From: Bacteroidetes bacterium OLB9
GTDB taxonomy: Bacteria; Bacteroidota; Bacteroidia; Chitinophagales; Saprospiraceae
Reading direction: 5' to 3'
NCBI GenBank assembly: GCA_001567255.1
Contig: LNBW01000040.1
Span: 1-64,000 of the forward strand
DNA: 64,000 bases
Shown: piece by piece, positions 29,729 to 39,771 of the stretch
Numbering within the stretch: the first letter of the stretch is position 1
Layout of the letters: each line of letters begins with the position of its first letter
The notes under the pieces: generated by a model
The model's database searches: none
What the model was told of the DNA's origin: nothing
What the model saw: only the letters and a program-made list of their open reading frames with translations
Position numbers and translations under genes: made by a program

Positions 29729-30078
29729 TTAAAATTCCATTTCAACCACCGACTTTTCTACCGGTCCACCTAGTTGTGGGCCAAGTTTTGTAAGGCGGAC
29801 TTTAGCACTACTGATAGCATAAAACTCAGACTTAAACCTTGTAAGAATATTGAAAACCACCGTTTCAAGTAGTTTGTGGGTTTGTTGCATTTCTTGTTTG
29901 CATATTTGGTAGATGGCTTCATAATTGACAGTGTGGTGGATTTCGTCTGATGCAGCGTGATGATGGTCCATGGTGACTTCGGCATCAATAATAAAATGAT
30001 TGCCAGCTCTTTGTTCTTCTTCATAATATCCGTGATGAGCAAAAAAGCGGCTCCTTCTATGGCTATTCTGGTCTTCAT
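29729..30078 (-). CDS. folB: Dihydroneopterin aldolase (frameshifted in this sequence)
   Basis: The start MKTRIAIEGAAF (ATG at 30078) and the rest FAHHGYYEEEQRAGNHF...VTMDHHHAASDEIHHTVNYEAIYQI...KLLETVVFNILTRF...VRLTKLGPQLGG lie in different frames. They meet at the plus-strand A6 run 30041-30046; one more A makes a single frame of 116 residues, the usual FolB length. The family motifs are all present: GxxGYYEEE-like substrate loop, TVNYE and LLE with the general-base region. FolB converts 7,8-dihydroneopterin to 6-hydroxymethyl-dihydropterin plus glycolaldehyde in folate synthesis. As the gene is essential in most bacteria, a homopolymer error is likelier than loss. Confidence 0.88.
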
Positions 30079-30204
30079 TACACTGTTTTATTAGCAAGGC
30101 AAATCTATGCATTTTTATAGTTATAGATGGTATAATTAATACAAAGGCATAAAGATTGAAAAATTTAAAAGTTGATATTTGTAATTTTTGTTGAATGCAG
30201 GCTG

Positions 30205-30212
30205 TATCTTTG
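30205..30212 (+). promoter_or_regulatory. -7 box of the acyl-CoA dehydrogenase promoter (TATCTTTG)
   Basis: Exact TAnnTTTG on the plus strand with TTTTTGTTG about 12-18 bases upstream. The leader to the ATG at 30326 is about 110 bases. Confidence 0.55.
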
Positions 30213-30325
30213 TAGCTTCAAAAACAAAAGGTTCTTTAAAAGTGCCATATTTTATATGTGGAAGGAATTTATAAAGATATATTTTCAGAATATTATTTTT
30301 TAATGAAATCATAAAACTTAAATCA

Positions 30326-31528
30326 ATGAGTCAGGAAATTAAAAAGTCATCCAAATCAGATCTTTATGAGCATCATGATTATTACCTGATGGACGAACTG
30401 TTAAGCGAAGACCATTTACTAGCAAGAGATGCTGTAAGACAATGGGTAAAACAAGAAGTAAGCCCGATTATAGAAGATTATGCCAATCGTGCTGCCTGTC
30501 CGGTTCATTTGTTTAAAGGTCTTGCAGAAGTAGGAGCATTTGGTCCGAGTCTGCCGGTTGAATACGGCGGAGGTGGAATGGATGAGATCGCTTATGGCGT
30601 GATTATGCAAGAGCTGGAGCGTGGAGATTCTGGTATCAGATCTATGGCTTCTGTGCAAGGATCACTCGTGATGTATCCGATTTTTAAGTATGCATCAGAA
30701 GAGCAAAAGAGAAAATATCTACCTAAATTAGGAGCTGGTGAACTGATTGGTTGTTTTGGTCTTACAGAACCTGATCATGGTTCGAATCCTGCAGGAATGA
30801 TATCTAATATCAAAGACGATGGAGATGCATTTATTCTTAATGGTGCGAAAATGTGGATCACTAACTCTCCGGTAGCAGATATAGCAGTAGTATGGGCAAA
30901 AGATGAGGAAGGCAAGATACGAGGAATGGTCGTCGAAAAAGATATGAAGGGCTTCTCAGCTCCTGAAATCCACGGCAAGTGGTCACTTAGAGCTTCGGTC
31001 ACAGGAGAATTGATCTTCGAAGATGTGCGTGTTCCTAAAGCTAATGTTTTTCCTGAAATCAGAGGACTCAGAGGTCCATTGAGTTGCTTGTCAAAAGCGC
31101 GATATGGTATAGCATGGGGTGCAATCGGAGCAGCTTTGGATTGCTATGACACTGCTTTAAGATATACGAAGGAGCGAGAGCAATTTGGTAAAAAACTGGC
31201 TCAATTTCAACTGACTCAAAAGAAACTGGCAGAGATGATAACTGAAATCACTAAGGCTCAATTGCTGACATGGAGACTAGGGTCACTCGCAAATGAAGGC
31301 AGAGCTACACCTGCCCAGATATCAATGGCTAAACGAAATAACGTCAATATGGCTATTCATATAGCACGCGAAGCACGTCAGATGCTCGGCGGTATGGGTA
31401 TCACAGGTGAGTATCCTATCATGCGACATAGCATGAATCTGGAATCAGTCATTACTTACGAAGGTACACATGATGTCCACTTGCTTATAACCGGTCATGA
31501 TGTGACTGGATTTAATGCTTTCAGCTAA
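30326..31528 (+). CDS. gcdH: Acyl-CoA dehydrogenase, glutaryl-CoA dehydrogenase type
   Basis: 400 residues, the GCDH length. Visible features: CFGLTEPDHGSNPAGM (flavin/substrate loop), MWITNSPVADIAVVWAK, LSKARYGIAWGAIGAA, EREQFGKKLAQFQLTQKKLA and the catalytic glutamate in TYEGTHDVH (Glu379). The combination of RYGIAWG with the EGTHDVH end is typical of glutaryl-CoA dehydrogenase, which oxidatively decarboxylates glutaryl-CoA to crotonyl-CoA in lysine, tryptophan and benzoyl-CoA breakdown. A general short-chain acyl-CoA dehydrogenase is the alternative. The gene is alone on the plus strand, with its own promoter and a strong terminator at 31548-31579. Confidence 0.88.
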   Translation: MSQEIKKSSKSDLYEHHDYYLMDELLSEDHLLARDAVRQWVKQEVSPIIEDYANRAACPVHLFKGLAEVGAFGPSLPVEYGGGGMDEIAYGVIMQELERGDSGIRSMASVQGSLVMYPIFKYASEEQKRKYLPKLGAGELIGCFGLTEPDHGSNPAGMISNIKDDGDAFILNGAKMWITNSPVADIAVVWAKDEEGKIRGMVVEKDMKGFSAPEIHGKWSLRASVTGELIFEDVRVPKANVFPEIRGLRGPLSCLSKARYGIAWGAIGAALDCYDTALRYTKEREQFGKKLAQFQLTQKKLAEMITEITKAQLLTWRLGSLANEGRATPAQISMAKRNNVNMAIHIAREARQMLGGMGITGEYPIMRHSMNLESVITYEGTHDVHLLITGHDVTGFNAFS

Positions 31529-31547
31529 AATATTTGTAATGTATAGT

Positions 31548-31579
31548 AAGAAAGGCCGCTAAGATTAGTGGCCTTTCTT
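31548..31579. terminator. Bidirectional terminator between gcdH and the DUF4296 gene
   Basis: Perfect 10-bp stem AAGAAAGGCC / GGCCTTTCTT with a 12-base loop, followed by ATATTTTCC. The genes on both sides point towards it. Confidence 0.85.
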
Positions 31580-31592
31580 ATATTTTCCTTGT

Positions 31593-31955
31593 TCATTTTA
31601 TTCCTTCGTAAGGTAGATTGTCATAATCTTCATACAGTTGTATGATTGTATCCAATGCTCTTCTTTGTAGTTTGAGCAATGTATCAGGCATCTTATTTAA
31701 CTTGTGTAGGTCGCTCATTATCACATCTATAGGCTTTCCGGTGACAAGCTCTACTTGTTTTAAATACACCATGCGCATACTGTCTCTGACAGCCGGATCA
31801 TTGATGCCGTTGGCCGCATTTACAGTATAAAGCTCTACAAGAGCGTGGACAATTTCATCATTAGTCATGTCAAGGTCATTATCTGGCTTGCTTTTGTAAT
31901 CACAAGACAAGAGACCAACAATAAATGTGAGTATTATCAAACTTCTTCTGATCAT
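31593..31955 (-). CDS. DUF4296 lipoprotein
   Basis: 120 residues from the ATG at 31955 (MIRRSLIILTFIVGLLSC), which gives a lipoprotein signal peptide with Cys18. The longer open frame would bury this signal. The remainder is helical with the DUF4296 pattern: NDEIVHALVELYTVNAANG, then RDSMRMVYLKQVELVTG and HKLNKMPDTLLKLQRRALDTI. The family is restricted to Bacteroidota and has no known function. The start codon overlaps the SixA stop by 4 bases (ATGA), so the two genes are coupled. Confidence 0.8.
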   Translation of the reverse strand: MIRRSLIILTFIVGLLSCDYKSKPDNDLDMTNDEIVHALVELYTVNAANGINDPAVRDSMRMVYLKQVELVTGKPIDVIMSDLHKLNKMPDTLLKLQRRALDTIIQLYEDYDNLPYEGIK

Positions 31956-32446
31956 AGAGCAGGATCTTTTGGGGTGAGTATCTGAATTAATTTCATGTTC
32001 GACCATTGCGCTTCGGTCCACGATATTTGATCATCCATCTCAGCCACGATAATGCCACAAGTAGGAATGTTAGGTGTAATATTGCGTTGGATTTCATTAG
32101 CAATCAAGGTGATACCCGGATTGTGTCCGAAGAGTGCGACTGCTTTTATTTGTTCCGGTACAGTACTCAATGCATCAATATAATCATCAGGATCTCCATG
32201 ATATAATTTACTTTCAGTGACCAATTCTAATCCATATTCGTGAGCAATGAAGCTTGCTGTAGTCTTCGCACGTCGGGCTGTAGAGGAAATCACCATTTCT
32301 ATCGGATGTCCTGCATTATGTAATAACTTTGCCATTGCAGGTGCATCATTCAGTCCTCGATCATTAAGTGGTCTGTCGTGATCTGCCATGCCAGGTTGAG
32401 CCCAAGATGATTTGGCATGTCTGCCTATATAAATTCTTTTACCCAT
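31952..32446 (-). CDS. sixA: Histidine phosphatase, SixA-like
   Basis: 164 residues with the RHG-type motif near the start (YIGRHAKSSW, residues 6-15), DHDRPLNDRGLNDAP, SSTARRAKTTASFI and the second histidine in ALFGHNPGIT. These form the phosphohistidine site of the SixA branch of the histidine phosphatase superfamily. SixA removes phosphate from histidine on phospho-relay proteins; the target here is unknown. The gene is coupled by a 4-base overlap to the DUF4296 lipoprotein gene. Confidence 0.85.
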   Translation of the reverse strand: MGKRIYIGRHAKSSWAQPGMADHDRPLNDRGLNDAPAMAKLLHNAGHPIEMVISSTARRAKTTASFIAHEYGLELVTESKLYHGDPDDYIDALSTVPEQIKAVALFGHNPGITLIANEIQRNITPNIPTCGIIVAEMDDQISWTEAQWSNMKLIQILTPKDPAL

Positions 32447-32605
32447 CAGAAGATATTGAATTTATTAAGAAAACTGATAAAAAGCATATTTGTTGTTGAA
32501 TCTATTTGGGTTATTGGGGATTGATAATGTGCCGGCATGTTAATAATAGCATATTTTATTAATTTTAATGATTAACATTGCTGTTATGAACGATGGAAAA
32601 TCGGG

Positions 32606-33637
32606 TTAAATGCCTTCTTTCAGCAATTGTTTTTTAATATTTTTGATGAGCCCTGGACCTTCATAGATTAGTCCGGTATATAGTTGGACAAGAACGGCGC
32701 CTGCTTTGATTTTTTCAATAGCATCTTCTGGAGTGTGAATTCCACCTACGCCGATGATCAATAACTTTTTGCTGGATTTTTCGTAAAGATAACGAATGAT
32801 TTCAGTTGATTTATTTTTTAAAGGGACTCCGCTTAATCCACCATTGCCTATCGCAGATGTATCAGTTACTAGATCTGTTCTATCCACTGTTGTGTTAGTA
32901 GCAATGATGCCAGCTATTCCAGTATTTTGTACGATTTCGAGGATATCATCTAGTTGAGGCTTGTTAAGGTCCGGAGCTATTTTTAAAAAGATAGGCTTTT
33001 GCTTTGCTTTTTTATTATTGATTACCATTAGGCTCTGTAGTAAATGCATCAAAGGTGCTTTTTCCTGCAATTCGCGCAATCCAGGTGTATTAGGAGAACT
33101 TACATTCACGACAAAATAATCAACATATTCGTAGAGTGTATTAAAACACTTGATATAGTCGGATGTGGCTTCTTCATTGGGTGTGACCTTATTTTTTCCT
33201 ATATTTCCTCCGATGATGATCCCTGATTGGCGAGCCTTTTTCAATCTTTCCGCCATAGCATCTATACCATCGTTGTTGAATCCCATGCGATTGATCAGAG
33301 CGTGATCCTTAGGCAGTCTGAAGAGTCGTGGCTTATCATTGCCGGGTTGGGGTAGCGGTGTCACAGTACCGATTTCAATAAAACCAAATCCCAATGCAGC
33401 CATTTCTTTATAATACTTGCCATCTTTATCAAATCCTGCTGCAAGACCGATCCGATTGGGAAAATTAATGCCTGCCACTGATATGCTCAATTTGGGATCA
33501 TCATGTTTGTATATCATTTTAAAAATGTGGCTGATGCCGGGTATTTTTAAGATCAATTTTAATAATGTGGTAGTGATATGATGTGCTTTTTCTGGCTGAA
33601 GCAAAAATAATAGAGGTTTGAGCAGCGCTTTATACAT
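32606..33637 (-). CDS. pyrD: Dihydroorotate dehydrogenase (quinone), class 2
   Basis: 343 residues from the ATG at 33637 ([20 protein letters not shown]). The -7 box at 33663-33656 lies inside the longer frame, so the shorter start is preferred. The N-terminal helix pair is that of membrane-associated class 2 enzymes. Typical stretches: [62 protein letters not shown] (with the catalytic serine) and [17 protein letters not shown]. It oxidises dihydroorotate to orotate, passing electrons to quinone. It stands alone, divergent from the regulator gene. Confidence 0.96.
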   Translation of the reverse strand: MYKALLKPLLFLLQPEKAHHITTTLLKLILKIPGISHIFKMIYKHDDPKLSISVAGINFPNRIGLAAGFDKDGKYYKEMAALGFGFIEIGTVTPLPQPGNDKPRLFRLPKDHALINRMGFNNDGIDAMAERLKKARQSGIIIGGNIGKNKVTPNEEATSDYIKCFNTLYEYVDYFVVNVSSPNTPGLRELQEKAPLMHLLQSLMVINNKKAKQKPIFLKIAPDLNKPQLDDILEIVQNTGIAGIIATNTTVDRTDLVTDTSAIGNGGLSGVPLKNKSTEIIRYLYEKSSKKLLIIGVGGIHTPEDAIEKIKAGAVLVQLYTGLIYEGPGLIKNIKKQLLKEGI

Positions 33638-33655
33638 GGTGTGGATTTTACAGCT

Positions 33656-33663
33656 CAAAGATA
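33656..33663 (-). promoter_or_regulatory. -7 box of the pyrD promoter (TATCTTTG)
   Basis: Exact consensus on the minus strand, 19 bases ahead of the chosen start at 33637. Confidence 0.6.
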
Positions 33664-33740
33664 AAGGGTTTCGATTAAATTATGAGGTATAATGATATGT
33701 CATATTTGTCCAATCATACAATTAGGTTTTGCATTTTAAC

Positions 33741-33748
33741 TATATTTG
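33741..33748 (+). promoter_or_regulatory. -7 box ahead of the PUL regulator (TATATTTG)
   Basis: TAnnTTTG match on the plus strand, 17 bases before the ATG at 33766. It supports that start over the one at 33682. Confidence 0.45.
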
Positions 33749-33765
33749 CTTGGTCAATGATGTTT

Positions 33766-36522
33766 ATGAACCGTGTAAAATGCTTTATTACTATTTTTTG
33801 GGTGGTGGCTATGACTATTTGCAATGGGCAGCCTGTACCTAATCTGGTCAACTTTAATCCCACAGATTATAAGGCGCATCCACAAAACTGGTCAATATCA
33901 CAAGACAATCAAGGATGGATCTATGCGGGCAATACCGATGGATTGCTTGTATTTAATGGGACCAGGTGGATGCGATACTATCTGCCTGGTACGAAAACTA
34001 TTCGTTCGGTGTACATTGATAAGGACCGTATTTACACTGGAGCCTATGGCGAATTTGGGTACTGGACTAGAGATGTCTGTGGCGATCATACATATCATAG
34101 CTTGCTGGATTTGATACCAGACCATCTTTTAGATAAAGAGGAAGTTTGGAATATAACTGCCAATAATGGTAAAATCTATTTTCAGTCATTTTCTGTCTTG
34201 ATGGAATACGATGGCAATAAAGTGACATCTATTCAGCTGCCCGGCACATTGATGTTTCTCCAGATAGTGAATGATAAGAAGCTCATTCCAATCATTGATA
34301 GTGGCATATTTGAATTACGTGGAGAAAAGGTGGAGAAATTACCCGGTACTGAGTTTTTTGCTGATAAATCTGTTATAGGGATCATTCGCCATCCTGAGGA
34401 ATCTGACGCCTTTTTGATCGCTACAAGTGTCCATGGTGTCTATACCTGGAAAGATGGCAAGGTTTCTTTATGGATGCCTCAGTTAAAAGCAGTACTTTCA
34501 TCGGCACAAGTGAATAAGATAATTATTTCTACTACTGGTGATATCATCATCGGTACTATCAGGGCTGGTGTGTTGATAATTTCAAAAAGCGGACAATTAA
34601 AATATCAGGTCAATACTTCGGATGGGCTTCAAAATAATACAGTACTTTCTTTAGCACTTGATATGAATAATCAGCTTTGGACAGGCCTCGACAAGGGTAT
34701 CAGTAGAATATCAATGGACGACTTCCTTCTAAGATTTAAAGACGTGTCTGGTACATTGGGAGCTATATATTCGGTTGTAAGTACTTCTAAAGGATATTAT
34801 ATTGGTACAAACCAGGGTGTATATTTTGTGAGTGCTAATAATGCTAAAGTGGATGTATTGTCCAGTAATTTTAAACTTATAAATGGATCTCAAGGACAGG
34901 TATGGCAGCTATTAAAATCAGGTGATGATGTCATATGCGGTCATAATGATGGTACTTTTCTTATTCATGGGGATGAATTTATAAAAATATCTGATATTAC
35001 AGGTGGTTGGTTTAATTTGCTTATAGAAGAGAATCGATTGCTTCAGGGTAATTACACCGGACTTGCACTTTTTGAAAGGGTGAATGGTACTTGGAAATTG
35101 CAACATAAGATAGAAGGTTATCATCAGCCTGTCCGACAAATAGTGCAGCGCAATAAAAATCAATTTTGGATAATAGGACCTAATACCGGCCTAGCCCTAA
35201 TCACTCTGGGTGATGAATGGAAGAATGTAGTGGATATCAAGAAGTATGGTGTTGAACAAGGACTTCCATCAAATTTACATATAGAAATGGAGTCTTTTAA
35301 GGGCAATCTTAGGATAGATGATGGCCATCTTCATCTCGTATATCACGAAGCGTCTGATTCTTTTGCAGAAGATAAGACATGGAAGGATGAACGAGCATTT
35401 TATTTTAGACAAATCAACGACCGTGTTTTTGCAAAAATTTATTCTAGTTCGATTGAGATTGTCCAGCCTGCAGATACGATCGTGCTCCCGTTAAGATTGA
35501 ATCAAGAAGTGAATAATGTTATTGCACTTGACGAAGGCAGACTTGCTTTGTGCCTTCAAGATGGATTTGCAATAATCAATTTGAAAGAAAGTAAAACACT
35601 GGATACTGGTATGATTCTCGTCGATCAGGTTATAATGGGAGACAGATCCTATTGTATTTCTGAGCCAAGTGACTTGGAGCTCAAAGCTGGTTTTAATGAG
35701 GATATATCTTTCTTTTTTTCCCAGCCGATCAGCGAATATTCTGCTTCTCAATTCTTTTATAGAATCCTTCCAGGTAATGAACAATGGCTTGACACTCGTA
35801 ACCCAGGCCAAATTACACTTGAAAAACTAAGAGAAGGTAAGCATTCGATTCAGATTACGGATGGTTATAACCACGCAGAAGTCAGTTTTGAAATCATGCC
35901 ACCCTGGTATAGAACGTGGTGGGCCATACTGTTGATGATATTGGGAGTTATTGCATTGATGATTGCTGTAAACAGATATATCCGGTATCAGGTAGAGTTG
36001 AAAAAGGGTCAGCTAGAACAGGAAAATCAAAGGCTCCTCCGTGAAAAATTTATTCAGATGGAAAATAGTCGATTGACTCAGGAAAATATTAATAAAAGCA
36101 AAGAATTGGCAAATACCACCATGCATTTAATTCGGAAAAACGAGTTGCTTCAGGATATTAAATCAGAACTCAATGAAATCAGAAAAGCTGGAGATGCTTC
36201 TTTGTCTTCTAAAGAATTTCAAGTAATCATAAAGCAAATAAATGAAAATCTTACTGTAGAGCAGGACACGAATTTATTCAATGCTAACTTTGAGGAGGTG
36301 CACAAAATGTTCTTTAAAAAACTAAAGGCGGAATATCCAATGCTGAAAATGGATGATCTGAGGCTTGCTGCTTATCTGAGAATGAATTTCAGCTCCAAAG
36401 AAATTGCTCCATTATTTGCATTGTCTATCAGAGGGCTGGAAAATAAACGCTATAGGCTGAGGAAAAAAATGAATCTTCCTTCTGACATAGATCTAAATGT
36501 TTTTTTTGGAGATTACGTTTGA
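33766..36522 (+). CDS. Membrane-anchored triple-tyrosine (Y_Y_Y) sensor regulator with LuxR-type HTH
   Basis: 918 residues from the ATG at 33766 (signal-anchor MNRVKCFITIFWVVAMTICNG). The frame is open 28 codons further upstream, but the promoter box at 33741 favours this start. The periplasmic part is a Reg_prop-type propeller (blades such as GNTDGLLVFNG, IGTIRAGVLIISKSG, LWTGLDKGISRI), followed by a Y_Y_Y domain (QFFYRILPGNEQWLD). A transmembrane helix (WWAILLMILGVIALMIAV) follows, then a coiled coil and a C-terminal LuxR-like helix-turn-helix (DDLRLAAYLRMNFSSKEIAPLFALSIRGLENKRYRLRKK). No histidine-kinase domain is present, so it is a one-component sensor that would bind DNA while in the membrane. 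It lies just upstream of susC and most likely controls that locus. Confidence 0.85.
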   Translation: MNRVKCFITIFWVVAMTICNGQPVPNLVNFNPTDYKAHPQNWSISQDNQGWIYAGNTDGLLVFNGTRWMRYYLPGTKTIRSVYIDKDRIYTGAYGEFGYWTRDVCGDHTYHSLLDLIPDHLLDKEEVWNITANNGKIYFQSFSVLMEYDGNKVTSIQLPGTLMFLQIVNDKKLIPIIDSGIFELRGEKVEKLPGTEFFADKSVIGIIRHPEESDAFLIATSVHGVYTWKDGKVSLWMPQLKAVLSSAQVNKIIISTTGDIIIGTIRAGVLIISKSGQLKYQVNTSDGLQNNTVLSLALDMNNQLWTGLDKGISRISMDDFLLRFKDVSGTLGAIYSVVSTSKGYYIGTNQGVYFVSANNAKVDVLSSNFKLINGSQGQVWQLLKSGDDVICGHNDGTFLIHGDEFIKISDITGGWFNLLIEENRLLQGNYTGLALFERVNGTWKLQHKIEGYHQPVRQIVQRNKNQFWIIGPNTGLALITLGDEWKNVVDIKKYGVEQGLPSNLHIEMESFKGNLRIDDGHLHLVYHEASDSFAEDKTWKDERAFYFRQINDRVFAKIYSSSIEIVQPADTIVLPLRLNQEVNNVIALDEGRLALCLQDGFAIINLKESKTLDTGMILVDQVIMGDRSYCISEPSDLELKAGFNEDISFFFSQPISEYSASQFFYRILPGNEQWLDTRNPGQITLEKLREGKHSIQITDGYNHAEVSFEIMPPWYRTWWAILLMILGVIALMIAVNRYIRYQVELKKGQLEQENQRLLREKFIQMENSRLTQENINKSKELANTTMHLIRKNELLQDIKSELNEIRKAGDASLSSKEFQVIIKQINENLTVEQDTNLFNANFEEVHKMFFKKLKAEYPMLKMDDLRLAAYLRMNFSSKEIAPLFALSIRGLENKRYRLRKKMNLPSDIDLNVFFGDYV

Positions 36523-36639
36523 TACCGCTTTTGCCGGTGTGTATATTATAGGACTTGCTTTTAAAAACGCACCCAATTCTCAAAAGTGTAGTCTATGTTT
36601 ATTCGATAAACTCGGGTATTTTACATAAAAAATTAAGCT

Positions 36640-36659
36640 TGGCGTAGTTGTGGCGTAGT
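36640..36659. promoter_or_regulatory. Direct repeats with 11-bp period, candidate operator for the PUL regulator
   Basis: Two exact copies of TGGCGTAGT at 36640-36648 and 36651-36659, starting 11 bases apart (one helical turn). They lie about 32 bases ahead of a -7 box (TAAATTTG, 36691) and 108 bases before the susC start. Confidence 0.5.
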
Positions 36660-36690
36660 GTGTTTTGCTTAATGATATTCAAATATTTGT

Positions 36691-36698
36691 TAAATTTG
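36691..36698 (+). promoter_or_regulatory. -7 box of the susC promoter (TAAATTTG)
   Basis: TAnnTTTG match on the plus strand. A TTTTG at 36663-36667 is 23 bases upstream, slightly wider than usual. The leader to the ATG at 36767 is about 60 bases. Confidence 0.5.
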
Positions 36699-36766
36699 CC
36701 GTGGGTACGGTGTTGTTGAGTGTGTAATGATGTTTTGGCAAATTATTCAATGCAAAATGGATATTT

Positions 36767-39754
36767 ATGACTTTAAAATTTTTCTCACTTCTTGCTACAT
36801 TAATAGTTTTTCTCTCATTTGATGCAATGTCTCAAGTCAATGGAGTAGTGAAAGACGTAAATGGCGAAACCTTAATCGGTGCTGCAGTAAAAGTAAAAAA
36901 TACATCAAAAGGAACATTGACAGATATCGATGGAGGCTTTCAAATTGATGCTAACCCGGGTGATATTTTGTCTGTGTCCTATATTGGTTATAGTGATATC
37001 GATATTCCGGTGACGACGCAGCAATATTATGAAATCATCATGCAAGAATCAGACATCATCCTTGACCAAGTGGTTGTGGTTGGTTATGGCACTCAAAGAA
37101 AGGTGGATGTGACCGGCTCAACTGTAAGTGTCAAAGGAGAAGAGCTAGCTAAGCAACCAGTAATGACTGCTACCCAAGCGCTTCAGGGGAAAGTCGCCGG
37201 TGTACAAATCTTAGGAAGTGGTAAGCCAGGCGAGTCTCCTACAGTGAGAGTCAGAGGTGTCGGTACTGCTTTGGCAGGAACGACGGCTTTATTTGTTGTG
37301 GATGGCGTGCTGACGGATGATATCAGTAATATCAACACATCAGATATAGTGAGCATGGATGTACTTAAGGATGCATCATCGACCGCCATTTATGGAGCAC
37401 GTGGCGCTAATGGCGTTATAATCATCACCACTAAAAGAGGCACAACGGGTGCTACAAAGATTAATTACAACAATTTTGTTGGTTATAGAAATGCAACGAA
37501 TATCGTAAAAATGGCCAATGCATCTGAATATGCAAATTATGCTTCATCAGCTACAGGTCAGACTGTTGTGGCAGGTGACGTGAGTACCGATTGGTACAGA
37601 GAGATTCTTCGCAATGCATTTGTTCATAATCACAATTTATCTATATCAGGCGGTACTGAAAAGATGTCGCATTTTTTGGGGTTTGGTTATCTGGATGAAG
37701 ATGGTATCGTATTGAATAATAATTTTAAAAGGCTTGATGTACGGGCCAATTTGGATTATGATCTCTTTACTTTTCTTAAAATCGGGCTGACCAGTTCCTA
37801 TTCAAATTCCATAAATAAAGATGTTAATTTAGGAGCAGCTTATAATAATGCTTATCGGGCTGCACCGATCATTCCCGGTAAGGTAGATGGTAGGTATGGC
37901 AATACTTCTCAGTATCAGAATGTCGGTAATGCAATACTTGATTTAAGTAATAATGATATAAGAAATTTGGGTAACAGACTTCAGGCATCTGCGTATGCAG
38001 AGATTGTGCCTTTGTCAGGTCTTAAGTATCGTTCGATGATAGGTCTGGATCGCAATAATTACAATAATAGAAGTTATAATTATCAATTTCTCAATGATGA
38101 AACGACCTTTCTAACTTCAGGTGGCAATCAAGTGAATCGCCAAAGTTATCTGAATGTCTTTAATGAATACAATTTCCGTTGGGTATGGGATAATATTGTT
38201 ACTTATGAAACCACGTTTGACAAACACAGATTTACTTTCCTAGCAGGTACTACTGCCGAAGCTTTTAATGGTAATTGGTTTTCAGCTTCTCGCAAGGATG
38301 TACCCGCTGTTAAGGATTTGTGGTATATTAATACAGGCGATGCCAATACATCTGTAAATAGCGGAGGTGGAGATGCATGGGCTAGAAACTCTTATTTAGG
38401 ACGTCTCAATTACAACTATGGTGATAAGTATTTATTTACAGGTACAATCAGGCGTGATGGCAGCAGCAGGATTGCTCAGGAAAACCGATGGGGATGGTTT
38501 CCTTCTTTTGGTGTAGGATGGGTAGTGACAGGTGAAGATTTTATGAAAGACTTTACATTACTGGAAACGCTGAAGTTGCGAGCCTCCTGGGGTAGAGTAG
38601 GAAATGACAGAATCCCTTCCGACGCCTTCACTGTGACGATAACTCCTAATCAGGCATATCCTTTTGGAGGTGGTATCGCCGTCAATGGAAGTGCCATCAC
38701 ACAGGTCAAAGATCCGAATTTAAAATGGGAAACAACAGAGGAAACAGACCTCGGTATTGATTACGCTTTGATGAAAGGTAGGTTGTATGGAGAATTTGGC
38801 TTTTATACGAAGACAACGCGAGATTTGTTGATTAATGTCAAGCTACCTGCTACTGCAGGAGATGAGGATGGAGTTATCCTGACCAATGCTGCATCCATCA
38901 AAAATACGGGTTTTGAAGCAGCAATCAACTGGAGAGATGCAGTTTCGTCAAAGCTTTCGTATAGGATAGGTGCTAATATAACGCTGAATAAAAATGAAGT
39001 GACCGGACTGAATGGCGGCGAACCCATCCTGGATGGAGGTGTAGGTGCTGCCCAGATATATACCACTAAAACTGACAACGGACAGCCTGTAGGCGCATTT
39101 TATGTTTATCAAGTGTTAGGCGTGTTTCAAAATGAAGAAGAAATTAAGTCTTATCAGTCTGCGGCAGGGCAAGTGATCCAACCGGATGCATCACCAGGTG
39201 ATTTTAAGTATCAAGATTCCAATGGTGATGGTCGTATTGATGACAAAGACCGTGTATTTATAGGTTCTTATCAACCCAAAACCTACTTTGGACTCAATGC
39301 AGAAGTCAATTATGGCGCTTTTGATTTGAGTTTTGACATTTACGGTAATGTTGGCAATTATATTTACAATGGTAAAAAGGCTTTGCGTTTGAGTGGCTTG
39401 GACAACATTGAAAAATCACTTGCTTATGGTAGGTGGACACCAGGATCAGGCATTCAGGATGAGCCTAAAGCCAACTCTGGTTATTTACCGGCTTCTACCT
39501 ACTATATCGAGTCAGGCGACTTTGTACGGTTAAACAATGTAACCCTTGCTTATAACCTACCTGAATCAATGCTAGGAAAAGCACATATAAATAGCGCTAA
39601 AGTTTTTATCACAGGTCAGAATTTATTAACATTAAAAAAGTTTACTGGCTTTTCCCCTGAATTATCAGGAGATTCACCGACACGAGCTGGGATTGAGCTT
39701 AATGCTTATCCTACGACGCGTACGATTGCAGCAGGCGTTAATGTCAGTTTTTAA
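36767..39754 (+). CDS. susC: SusC/RagA-family TonB-linked outer-membrane transporter
   Basis: 995 residues: signal peptide (ending SFDAMSQ, about 23), a carboxypeptidase-regulatory-like domain (VNGVVKDVNGETLIGAAVKVKNTSKGT), a TonB-box region DQVVVVGYGTQRK, a plug (VDVTGSTVSVKGEEL to GVIIITTKRG) and the large barrel. SusC proteins import oligosaccharides held by their SusD partner, which is encoded 17 bases downstream. The neighbouring glycosidases point to beta-1,2-glucan fragments. Expression is probably controlled by the sensor regulator upstream. Confidence 0.95.
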   Translation: MTLKFFSLLATLIVFLSFDAMSQVNGVVKDVNGETLIGAAVKVKNTSKGTLTDIDGGFQIDANPGDILSVSYIGYSDIDIPVTTQQYYEIIMQESDIILDQVVVVGYGTQRKVDVTGSTVSVKGEELAKQPVMTATQALQGKVAGVQILGSGKPGESPTVRVRGVGTALAGTTALFVVDGVLTDDISNINTSDIVSMDVLKDASSTAIYGARGANGVIIITTKRGTTGATKINYNNFVGYRNATNIVKMANASEYANYASSATGQTVVAGDVSTDWYREILRNAFVHNHNLSISGGTEKMSHFLGFGYLDEDGIVLNNNFKRLDVRANLDYDLFTFLKIGLTSSYSNSINKDVNLGAAYNNAYRAAPIIPGKVDGRYGNTSQYQNVGNAILDLSNNDIRNLGNRLQASAYAEIVPLSGLKYRSMIGLDRNNYNNRSYNYQFLNDETTFLTSGGNQVNRQSYLNVFNEYNFRWVWDNIVTYETTFDKHRFTFLAGTTAEAFNGNWFSASRKDVPAVKDLWYINTGDANTSVNSGGGDAWARNSYLGRLNYNYGDKYLFTGTIRRDGSSRIAQENRWGWFPSFGVGWVVTGEDFMKDFTLLETLKLRASWGRVGNDRIPSDAFTVTITPNQAYPFGGGIAVNGSAITQVKDPNLKWETTEETDLGIDYALMKGRLYGEFGFYTKTTRDLLINVKLPATAGDEDGVILTNAASIKNTGFEAAINWRDAVSSKLSYRIGANITLNKNEVTGLNGGEPILDGGVGAAQIYTTKTDNGQPVGAFYVYQVLGVFQNEEEIKSYQSAAGQVIQPDASPGDFKYQDSNGDGRIDDKDRVFIGSYQPKTYFGLNAEVNYGAFDLSFDIYGNVGNYIYNGKKALRLSGLDNIEKSLAYGRWTPGSGIQDEPKANSGYLPASTYYIESGDFVRLNNVTLAYNLPESMLGKAHINSAKVFITGQNLLTLKKFTGFSPELSGDSPTRAGIELNAYPTTRTIAAGVNVSF

Positions 39755-39771
39755 CCATTAAATCTAAAGTT

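Noticed and set aside
29611-29793. 60-codon plus-strand frame between hmuY and folB
   Set aside because: Its end overlaps folB on the opposite strand, the product has no family features, and the region is very AT-rich.
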